From: Apteryx mantelli
Lineage: Eukaryota > Chordata > Aves > Apterygiformes > Apterygidae
Assembly (NCBI RefSeq): GCF_036417845.1
Contig: NC_089981.1
Span: forward strand, 22,960,001 to 23,024,000
Direction: 5' to 3'
Length of the DNA stretch: 64,000 nucleotides
Shown here: piece after piece, positions 39,901-51,900 of the stretch
Position numbering within the stretch: the first letter of the stretch is position 1
How the letters are laid out: every line of letters starts with the position of its first letter
Program-made: the position numbers and the translations under genes
The notes under the pieces: model-generated
Told to the model about the DNA's origin: nothing
Database searches by the model: none
Seen by the model: the letters and a program-made list of their open reading frames with translations, nothing else

Positions 39901-42900
39901 ATTGGAAATCTGTAAGAATATGTTCAACAAACATCTTCTGCAATGACAACGTTATAGTGACCTTGCCTGGCATAGCAACAGATTCAGATTAAGTATACTC
40001 TTGTTTTCTTCATTCCTCTGATGTAGAGAGTCCAACCTCCTATCTGAGGTGCTAAAAGTCATGTGGCATCAACAACCCTCTAATGTTCCACTGTGTATAT
40101 ATGCCACTGTGGTTACAAACTGAAAGTAACTGGAAAACATACCACCCCCTAAAAAGGTAAAAAACAACATCAAGAAGGAAAAATAAATTGGAATTGTGAG
40201 CCTCTAACTGCTATGCCTCCTTGCAAGGAATCTTTTCTGCAGGGGCTCCGGGCAATTTTTAAGTGAAAAACAGGCATATGTTTGCTTGCATATATGGATC
40301 GTGCTGCTTTTAGTGCTAACAAATTAGACAATCTAAAAAATATAAAGATACATTACTTTGAGATGACTATCTGGTGATCATATGTCATCCTGTGTCCCTA
40401 GAACTGTATGTTTGACACATGTAACTGTGAGAAAAGCGAGGACTGCATGTGTGCTGCTCTTTCGAGCTACGTCAGGGCCTGCGCTGCTAAAGGAATTCTC
40501 CTCACTGGATGGAGGAACAATGTCTGCAGTAAGTTCCACATTCCTTTGTCTCTTCAGAGTGATCATCCAGAAGGTCCCACAGACCATCTTTCAGGATATG
40601 CAGGATTCCCACACTAAATTGTGTTACGTTGTGTTTTAAATATAGCAATAGGAATAAAATAAGTAGAATGTCTCTCAATTTACTTTTACAATAAATATTT
40701 TTGTGGAAGAAGGAAAATAAGCATAAAGAAATACTATATATGTTAATATAATTTAACTTCTTTTCTTTGACCTAGAAAAAAACAATTGTATTTTTGGCAC
40801 TTAAAAGTGTAGGGGTAAATTTTGCTCTAGAAGTACAAAAAATATTTAAGTTATACTATTGAGGACATCAGCAAAGCATGTGGCCATTTTTTTCAAATGT
40901 ATGTACACATAGTGTCATTTTTATCGTATGCACTTTACCTCAAATATTGCATTTTTACCTACATTGATTATTAAATAGACTACAAATGTAACTCACCTTA
41001 TTTTACTCTCTCAAGAAAAATATACCACCTCATGTCCCAAAACCTTGAAGTACACTTACAATGTTGATTCCTGTCAACCCACTTGCCGGTCTCTGAGTGA
41101 GCCTGATGTCACATGCAACATCGAGTTTGTCCCAGTTGATGGCTGCACCTGCATAAATGGAACTTACATGGATGAAAGTGGCAAATGTGTGTCTGCTTCT
41201 AGCTGTCCTTGTTACTACAAAGGAACCTCACTGCCTTCTGGGGAAGTTGTTCATGATAATGGTGTTGTATGGTAAGAAATTTGTAAACAAAAGACTGAGA
41301 CGGTTATGGGTGATTGTGAAACCACGTATACCAGATGCAATCTATCCAATTCCAAAGAGTTTCTCTCCCTAATAATTTCAATGTGAAAAATCACAAATCC
41401 TTCAAAATTGTTAGTGCGATCTGTGTTTGTAAGACTGCATTTAGACTAGTGCAGTAATCCAACAAACCATACTTTTCTTATCCCTGACCTTAAAAGACTT
41501 CTTCCATAGGAGCAGATGTCACAAATTTGATAATCCCATTAAAATTAACAGCATGAGTGGAATCTGGAATGTTCTAAAGGACAATTTTTAATCAGGCAAA
41601 TGGATTGAGCAAATGTCCTTATATAAAACATACTTGTATTTTGGACAGCTCTAACATAAAATACATGTAAATAGCACAAACAGTTCTGCTAAAAGATATG
41701 TTTTCTCTGTTTTACACGTGGTAATTTTTCAGTAGTTCAAATTCCTTAGGAAACAAACTGAAACCTAACAAGAGAAGCAAATATAATTCCCTTCTGTCTT
41801 CTTATAGCACTTGCATCCATGGAAAGCTGAACTGCATTGGAGAGAAACCAGAACCAGGTAACATACCACTTAAGATGTTCTTTAATTCTCCCTTTCCATC
41901 TTCCCACTTTTCAATTGGCTCTCTTTTGTTGTAATGATGCAAATTGTCCAAGTCTGAAATCAATCAAGAAAATGAACTGAAGACCTTTGTAACATAGAGG
42001 ACATTTCTGAAACATAAAGAACCACTTGGTTAATTTTCAGATGGCAGAAACAAGTTATAACAGGGTTATCCAGGTGAAAAGAACATTTGGTCACTGCTTA
42101 AAATACAGAATATGAGGAGAAGAACTTTCACATTTTATGTAAAAGTACTGAAAGCCAGTCTTTGGTTTGGGGTTTTTTGCTGAAATGAAGACTTGCGTGA
42201 AGCTAACTAAACATTAATTTCCATGGCAATCCAAAAAAAGCATAAAAAAAGATGGGCATCACTACAAAACAACATTCAGTTTCTCTTTCTGGTCAAATGC
42301 ATCCTAGTAAGGCACACCTCACAAAGGAGTCTAAGTGTTTTTCTGCATTAAGTAAACACAAAGGTATAAATACATGTTTGATCTCACATTTCTCGTGGCT
42401 TTTCTCTCTTCCAGTCTGTACACCTCCCATGTTCTATATTGATTGTGGCAACACCACTTCAGACATGATAGGAGCTGAGTGCCAGAAGAGCTGTCAGACT
42501 CTGGACATGGGATGCGTAAGTATAGGCTCTTTATACCCAGTTAAAAGCATATTAAAGTAGGTATCTCTTCCACTTACCAGATGTAGATGGACTCTTCCAT
42601 CAGGGCACTATATCAAGTTATGGTTTCTGCATGGTCCTTACAGTACAGAACGCAGTGTGTCTCTGGCTGTGTGTGTCCTGGTAATCAAGTGCTGGATGGC
42701 GAAGGTGGCTGTATAGCTGCAGAGGACTGTCCATGTATTCACAATGGGGATTCCTACCGTCCAGGAGAATCTATCAGAGTTGGCTGCAACAACTGGTAAG
42801 AGCATATCGAAAAATACTATTTTCAAGCATCTGAAAGGGGATAGTTTAAGCTCTAGGTGAATTACAGTTTTTCACTCTCATAGTATCAAGATTTATGATT

Positions 42901-45900
42901 GACAATGGAATCCTTTATAAGATGCTCTGCTTAGTATCTAAGAAGCAAGCTCTTTTTGTTTTTTTACAGTGCCGCACAGCACAGAAATTGCAAGTGATCA
43001 GAAGAACAACATGTTTTGGATGTTCTTATATTCATTAGAGATAGTCAATAAAACTTTTTTCCTCTCAGGTTATAGGCAATCCCTACATTTCAATATATCT
43101 AACAAGATTCTGAAATGTGAACGATTTAAAATCTTTTCTAACTCAAATGATTCATGATATAATGAAGTAACACAGTCTTTGTGTACATCCCAAAGGCTCT
43201 GGAGCTATGCTATGTTTCTGCTGAGAACAAGCAAGCTTTACTTTTTCATTATAAATGTTACGTTTTAAACACTGATGAATGTGCATGCAGAAATGTATAT
43301 ATATTGTATATATATTTGTTTCTAACATTTGGGGTTCTTTTTGTCTCATGTAGCACATGTAGAAACAGAAAATGGCAATGCTCTGAAGAGCCTTGCCTAG
43401 AAACCTGTTCTGTTTATGGAGATGGGCATTACACCACCTTTGATGGCAAACGTTTCGATTTTGAAGGAGACTGTGAATATGTTCTGGTCCAGGTAACAGA
43501 GTCCTTCACGGAATTTTGCGCTGCTGAAATATTTTGCATATGATGACCTAGCTTCGATAACATTGAATATCATTCCCATTTTCAGACCCAGCATCATTAA
43601 CACCTAATATCATTCCCTTTTTCAGAACTACTGTGGTAAAAACAGTTTGAATCGGGGAACCTTCAGCGTCATCACTGAGAACATTCCATGTGGTACTACA
43701 GGAACCACCTGCTCTAAGTCTATTAAAATTTTCCTGGAGGTAAGTATTTTCTTCAATAAGTTGTGTCCAGGGCCTTATGTGCTGGAATGATGGAATAGCC
43801 TCTCCCACACAGATTACATTGCAAAAGTGTTCATGAAGACAGTGAAAATGTTATTACACTTCCTTGCTCACTGCCAACAATTCTGCTCACTGCTACAGAA
43901 AACAAAGGAGGGAACTCTACAGTGAAATTGCTAAAATGAGGTTGTTGAATAGAATCATTTTGATAGTAATAGAATTGTTATTTCAACAATAGCTACTGCC
44001 AATATATAAAACTGGACACAACAGCTGACTTTTTAAATTGGCTTCTGACTTTTTTTGTTCCTGTCCCAGAACTATGAATTGGTGCTCAGTGATGGACACT
44101 CTGATGTCATCCAGAGGACACCTGGAGGAAAAATGCCATTCCAGATCCGTTCCATGGGCATCTACATGGTGGTTGACACTAATGTTGGCCTGATCCTCAT
44201 GTGGGACAAGAAAACCAGTATATTCATCAAGCTTAGCCCTGGTTTTAAGGTACATGTTAAAAGCCAAAACCTGGAGCCAACTTTTTCTGACTCATTTTCA
44301 TGTTATGTCTTAAGGGAAAAAAACAGAAAGTTAGGCTACAACTGGAAGATTGAAAGAAAGGCAATTACATATTATTGTTCTTGTAGTATTAGCTTAGATT
44401 CTGTACTATACATTTTCCATAAATTATGTTATTCAGCAATTGCATAACTACAGCTACATGAGTAGCTTTCTTCATGAAAAGCCATCATAAAGAGGTATGT
44501 TCAGAATTGGATAAAACTAATTAGCTCAATACTAACAACAACAACAAAAAAACAAGTCTGCTCTGCTTCTTTCCCTGTCTTTTCTAACAAGTTAGAGGCA
44601 CCTCTTCATGAAACTCATTTTATGAGGCTGTCCGAGACTGTTACTAAAGAGACCATCTTAAAGCTTAAATGACATTCATCCTGAGGTCTGTTACTCACAG
44701 CTACTGAGAAACTACACCTTACTGATCTCCATCCTTTTGTGTTTACACCCACTCAGGGACATGTCTGTGGCCTCTGTGGAAACTATGACAGCAATGGGAA
44801 CAATGATTTCACTACTCGCAGTCAGTCAGTGGTAGAGAATGTGCTGGAGTTTGGCAACAGCTGGAAAGTGTCTTCCACTTGCCCAAACGCTAATCGTACC
44901 AAGGATCCCTGTACTGCGAACCCTTACAGGAGCTCCTGGGCACAGAAGCAATGTAGCATCATCACCAGTGAAGTTTTTGCGAGGTGTCACTCACAGGTAT
45001 GACAAATCTTCACTCTGAAATTCTCTTGAGCCAGAGTTTACATTAGTTTTTAGGTGGGATAGCTGTATAATACACTAGGAGTTAGATTAGCACATACTTG
45101 ACCAGGTGAAGCTATAGCAAGTTCCAGGGAGACTACACAGAGATGACAGATATTCATCTGCACTTCTTCAGCTGTGACATAAACTAATACACCTAAGAAA
45201 CTGATAGTGGAAGAAATATTATCAGCTCACTTTTTTTTAGAAGGGACAATCACAGGTAAATCTCAGGGCATCTTTAATTTTTAATGGCACCATTTTCTAT
45301 TGAAACAGCTGCCTTATATCTGTGATTGTGTGCTAGAATCTACTACAGTAACATTTATTTCTGCAAAAGTGTCTTTAACATCAGATAGCTCTTAGGGTTA
45401 TGACTTATGAATAGTTGTATTCTACATTTTTCAATTGCTTTTTCAGAACATCCTCGTAGTTTCTTCATTTCTCACCTTTCTTTCCTATGTATACAGAGCT
45501 GTCAATTCAAAATATTTTACTCGATTATTTGAGGTGAGAAAATGCCTTTTCAAAGAAGAGGACAAGTGCATGAAATAAAACTCGGATGTTTTCTCCAACA
45601 GGTTGAACCAAATGAATATTACCAAGCATGTGTGAATGATGCTTGTGCCTGTGACACTGGAGGAGACTGTGAATGCTTCTGTACAGCAGTAGCTGCCTAT
45701 GCTCAAGCATGCAATGAGTTGGACATCTGCATTTCATGGCGAACCCCATCCATTTGTCGTGAGTCTCACCACACTACTTTCTGAAGGGGGCCAGAAAGAA
45801 AGAAAACATAGATCAAAAAGGAAAACAAGTAGGAAGAAGAAAGAAAGGAGGATAAAATTGTATTTGCAAGAGCCATTGCTATTTTCTAGATGTAGCAAAG

Positions 45901-48900
45901 TAACACAAAGCAAGTTGGGTGTATCAGTGGAAGCCAATCTATCTTACTAAAATGAAACCATACACTAGTAATTGTCAGTGGTGCTGTTAGTGTACTATTT
46001 ACTTGTTGATCATGATGCACTATTGATTTTTAATGCTTTATGCTCAATGCTTTATTACCTTATTGGTCTCAAAGGATGGTCAAAGTACAATGATCATATT
46101 AAATTAGAAATAAGACATACTGTTCACCTCTTACATGATTATGCTAATGACATGGGATTTTTACTCAGCAAAATTATAGCAATGAAGGCCCTCAGGGCAA
46201 AAAAATCAAATGTATCTTTCTGCCATTTCTCCTTCCTCTAGCTCTGTTCTGTGATTACTACAATCCACAAGGGGAATGTGAATGGCATTACAAGCCATGT
46301 GGAGCCCCTTGTATGAAGACCTGCAGCAACCCAAGTGGAAAATGCCTTCATGAACTGAGAGGTTTGGAAGGTAATTATGCATATCTCATTCTTCTTATAA
46401 AAAGATAAAATGGAATATGATGAACAAAGTTCATATTACTCAATATATGAAATGTTTATATTAGAAATTGCAAGAGATTTTCTAATTAGTATGTAATTCC
46501 CTAATGGATCATGAACTTGTTTGGAATGAATATGAGAGAAAATGCTCCAAAGCTCAACGAGCAATAGATGGAACAGCAATAACAGAGGGTGAAATTCTTC
46601 TCACCAAAAGGAATTATTTGGGGAGAAAAGATATTGGCAGAGTGTAGAGTTACTTCTACCTGTGAAAGGTCTAGTGTCAACAACTCTCATCTTTTTGCAG
46701 GCTGCTATCCACATTGTCCAAACAATAAATCCTATTTTGATGAAGAAACCATGACCTGTGTTTCATATTGTGGTTGTTATGATGATAATGGAAAACGTTA
46801 CAAGCCGGGAATGCAGATGCCTTCAAAGGAGAATTGTAAATCATGGTAGGACTAGTAAAGATTTTTAAAGAATGAGTTTAAAGTTGTGATTGGAACATAA
46901 CTCATCATGCATTAAATTTTTTGTTTGCTAACAGGAACTAGGCCAGCCGTAGGCTATTAATTAATGTCTAATTTTCTTCTGTTTCCAGGAAGTGAAATGA
47001 TGGCATGGTGAAACATTTTACTGTAGAGAGATTAATTTAGTACTCATTCTGTACTTTCACTGAAATAATTTTAAATTACTATTATTAAATTAAGTAGGAA
47101 TAAATTAATAATAATAGTTACAGCAATAGTCAGAGAACTTTTATCAAGTTATCCCTAAAATCATTATGTGAAATTATTTAGAACTCAGTAAACAATTAAT
47201 CTTAGTTGTTTAGAGCTTGTTTCTGTTATTCTACTGGTACTTATGTATTTGCCACAGTCAGCAAGTATTCCTACATATTTTGTCAGAATTGATGAATATA
47301 GCTATACATGTTGGGACAAATGCTGATAAGCCTTCTATCAAGTAGCACAAAGTTAGAAACAGTTAACTCATGTCCTGAGATATATTTAAAGTCGCTACAC
47401 TGAATACTATGAGCAGCACAGCCAGAGTTAGCAAGGAACTTAGCGCTAAGCCCATCTGAGCATTTATGCAACTTTCATAGCATGTATTGCAGTTCATAGA
47501 CAGCTTTGCCCCACATCATCTATGCGATTAATGGTACTAAACCTAACCTGTTAAATACATATCTATATTCACTGAAGTTTATTCAGTGTACATATGCCCT
47601 TAGTCACTGTAAATAAAGATATTGGGAATCAGTTCTTAATAAATAACAGGTAAAATCCCCATTAAAAACAGACTACATTCTTGCAGGTGATTTGTTGGAA
47701 ACCTGGGGTAAATTCTCTATGGGACAACCTCAATATCAGCAATACAATGATCCTTTTTCAAATGCTACATTTACTGCACTTTCCCTTCAAGGGGATAAGT
47801 GAACTTAACCAGGAAATGAGAATGCTTCAGATCACCCCTCCCCATCTTTCCCAGCCTCCAAAAGCAGCATTAAGGATACCCCAAGCTAAGTATGCTGGCT
47901 TATAAGAATTGCGTTTCTTGCCTGAAAACTTGAGTGATCCTACCTAACTTGAATTTGTACAGCAGAACTGAATACCTGAAGCAGAGAAAGATAGGGTCTT
48001 TCTACATTTAAACATACAATGAATAGCAAAGGACCAACAGAAAAATTAAAACAGTAAAATGATGTCATTAACCAATATATCGATATTCATTGTTTCATTT
48101 TTTCTTTTCCAGTGAATGCACAACTAGTGGCAAAAACTGCAAATATGATGCATATGGTATGTTGACAAAGTTGTTTTTATCTGAATAGGATGCATTTGAA
48201 GCTCTCTGCTCTGTTTCAGGTACCTACTGACAACATTCTCTTTTGATTTGCAGCCTGCCACTGCATTTATGATGGAAAGATATATAACTATAAAGATGTG
48301 ATCTACAATACTACAGATGGCACAGGAGGATGTATTGTTGCAACCTGTGGTCCCAATGGGACACTTGAAAGGCATATCTATGAATGTCCAGTCATAACAT
48401 CGCCCACAACATCAACACCATTTCATTTCAGCACTACACCACCTGCCACTACTCACACAGGTATATCCTCTGTTGCCCATGTGAGCTTATTCTATTCTTC
48501 AGTAAGTAAAATGTAGATACTGAACTGTGCCCATGCTTACAACCTAAATGAATTAATACAACCTCAAAATATGAGACAGTCAGTCTCATTTCTTATTAGC
48601 ATTTGGTTTCAGTCAGCATTTGTTAATCAAACTGATACAAAAAATAAAACCACTTCTGAAACACCGAAGTGGAAACCAGTGCACACTACTTTCATACTAT
48701 TCTTTTGCTTATTTTTATAGCAAATGATAAGAAAACTGTATCAGATTTTCCATACATAATTGTAACTATTTCTATACCATTTCTATTAAAATTTCTCTTG
48801 GTAGTGACTCCTGGAATAATCTTGATGGAAAGAATAAATTATTCATTATTTTTCCTATTAAATTACAAAATGATTGCTTTCTTTAAAATTGCTGGAAGGG

Positions 48901-51900
48901 CTCATGGTATTTGTAATTACAGTAGTAAGTGGATTGCTCAGATATTGGCATTCATATATTGAAATTACCATTTCTAGAATTCCTGTTCAGCGTTCTTGTG
49001 TTGGTAATGTCTACTTCCTATGACCACGTGATGTTTGATGAAACACATTTAGTATAAAATTCAGAACTACAAGTTCTGAGATCACAGAAGCCATCAGGAC
49101 AGCTGGAATTCATTAGCAGCTTTTTTCAGCCATTTCACAATGAGACTTCACCTGGATTGAATAAGCAAAAGTTCATGGACTGCTCTCCAGCCAAGAAATG
49201 GTTTCTTTAGACCCGAGCTAATGTGCAATATGGCAGTGTAGGGATGCTAATAATGCTTCATCAGTCATCTTGTAACTTCAAATGAAGGAGCAAATGCAGC
49301 ATTTCATGAGCAGTCAGTTTATCTGGAAAAAAAAAAGTACCTATGAATCCTCACACATAGACTGGGGAACTAAATGCTATTCTTTCCACTGGGTTTGAAT
49401 CAGCTTTGACACTCAGGAGGGACTAATAAATATAGATGCAAGATACAAACCAATCAGTTACACTGAGTAAAATGCAAAAAATGTGAGGTTCGGAGCTTTT
49501 TTCTATTTTCTTTTTTGATAACTGTATAAATTATGCGCATTTGTGTTAGAGAGGGTTTTTTTTTACACTTTGGTACCTGAGTCTTATTTCAGCACTTGGT
49601 AAGAGATAATTGGCATTCTCTTTGAATTGACAGTTCCAAGCATGTCATTAAGTCAAAATGCTGGCTGATGGATTCTCTGTTCTGGTTCATATTAAATTAT
49701 AAGCAAACTAAACTGATGTATTATAGGCTCATAATGCAAGCAAATGACCTTAGAAAAATGTTCAGTCCATTTAATACACAAAAGAGAGAATATCTACAGA
49801 AATTCATTTTTAAGGTATATTATCTTCTTCTCTTTCACCCACAGTGTCACCAACTACATCAGTATGTGTTCATGAAGTCTGTAACTGGTCAGAATGGTAT
49901 GATGGGAATCAGCGAATGCCTGGCTACAATGGTGGAGATTTTGAAACATTTGATGATTTGAGAGCTAAAGGTTATGAAGTCTGTAAAGCTCCAAAGGCTG
50001 TTCAGTGCAGAGCAGAGAAATTTCCCAACATACCACTGAAAGAACTTGGCCAAAAACTAGAATGCAGTAAAACAGCTGGACTCACATGTTACAACAAAGA
50101 TCAAATTTCGACAATGTGCTACAATTATGAAATCAGAATCTTATGTTGTGTTTTTGTACCATGTACTCACACAACTGTCACCACAAAATCTTATGAAAGT
50201 ACTACACCAATTACACTTACAACTCCAGAAACAACAACTACTTCTTCAAAAACCTCTCTTGAAACAACAACAAGTACTTCCACTGAGGCAATATCCAGTA
50301 CAGTGCCTTGCAAACCTGAGTGCAAATGGTCCAAATGGTATGATGTCCATTCCCCAACTTTGCACAACAAGGGAGATTATGAAACTTACCATGACATTAG
50401 AGCTGCTGGAAAAGCAATTTGCAGAAACCCTGAAAAAATACAATGTAGAGCAGAGAAATATCCACATAAATCTATCGAAGAAATTGGCCAAGTTGTTCAC
50501 TGCAATGTAACATATGGGCTTATCTGTAGAAATGAGGATCAAAAAGGAGAATTGCATATATGTCTTAATTACCAAATAAAGGTATTGTGTTGTGATGACT
50601 ACAGCCACTGCCAAACAACAAGAGTGACATCTACTGCATCAACTGAAACTTCCACACAAATATCTACAGCTACAGAAATGACATCATTTTCATCCACCAC
50701 AAGATCAACACCAATTACTACAACTTCTGAAAGCACAACATTCAAACCTTCAACTCCTACAGGAACAACCACAAGCACATCCACAACAGAAAAAACAACA
50801 CCTGTCACCACTTCTCCTTCAACAGCTCCTCTTTGTAGTAAAGAAGAATGTGAATGGTCAGTGTGGTATGATGTCAGTTACCCATATTATGGAAATCAGA
50901 ATGGAGATTTTGAAACAATTCAGAACATAAAAAAACATGGATACAAAGTCTGTGATAACAGAAAAGCTGTGGAATGCAGAGCAGTAAGGTTTCCTGACAC
51001 ACCATATCCCCTCCTAGAGCAAAACATCACATGCAACACAGAAGAAGGGCTGATATGCTACAATAAAGACCAATTTCCACAAATCTGCTATAACTACAAG
51101 GTCAGATTCCAATGTTGTACTAACAAAAGAGTACCATGCTCCACAACCAAACTGCCCCATACAACTACAGAAAAACCAAAAACAACATCAAGTATTCCTA
51201 CCACATCAACTAGGTTTACATCCACAGAAACAACACCATCAACACAAACACCAGGCATTCACACATATAAGCCAAGGACTACTCAACCAACAACTCCACC
51301 AAAAACAGAACATATTCATACAGAAACTTCAACAGGAAGTACGACAAAAACACAAAAACCAACAACGACCACACAAACTGGAACGCCTATGACATTAACA
51401 CCGATTGTCACTATCACGCCCATCACGAGCCCCACCACCACCACCACCAGCCCGTGGATCACCACCACCTCCACGGAATCACCCACCACAGTCACAACCT
51501 CCACCAGCACCCTCTCCACCTCCCCCAAAACCACACCACCAACCACCACCGTCACCAGCACGCCCACGTCAACACCCACCGTCACCCCCACCACCACAAC
51601 CTCCACTAGCACCTGTATCTCGGAAGTGTGCTCCTGGAGCGAGTGGTTCGATGTCGACTTCCCCTCCTCGGGGCCCGGCCAGGGAGACTTTGAAACCTAC
51701 CAGCACATCAGGGCCACCGGACAGAAAGTCTGTCAGCACCCTAAAGAGATCCAGTGCCAGGCGGAGGACTACCCCGAAGTTTCCATCGAGCACGTCGGGC
51801 AGGTCGTGCAGTGCGACGTCAACTTTGGACTGGTGTGCAAGAACGAAGACCAGCTTGGCAAATTTAAGATGTGCCTGAACTACAAGATCCGCGTCCTCTG

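Larger units (their letters stand above)
24949..49844 (+). other. MUC5AC: The 30 introns of the mucin gene
   Basis: Lengths run from 83 bp (intron 14, 38,244-38,326) to 1,951 bp (intron 1, 24,949-26,899). Other large ones are 26,960-28,641, 28,717-29,703 (CR1 inside), 29,966-31,001, 33,387-34,429 (GC donor), 34,548-35,433, 35,573-37,313, 39,357-40,401 (CR1 inside), 46,846-48,112 and 48,461-49,844. All others use GT-AG. Apart from the CR1 pieces and simple repeats listed separately, I see nothing coding or structured in introns above 300 bp. The remaining ones above 300 bp (introns 5-8, 12, 15, 17-19, 21, 23-27) hold plain AT-rich sequence. Confidence 0.85.

Noticed and set aside
42968-43157. 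Acceptor-like TTTTTTACAG with a 62-codon ORF in intron 21
   Set aside because: Joining exon 21 here leads to a stop within about ten codons. The acceptor at 43,353 continues the D3 sequence.
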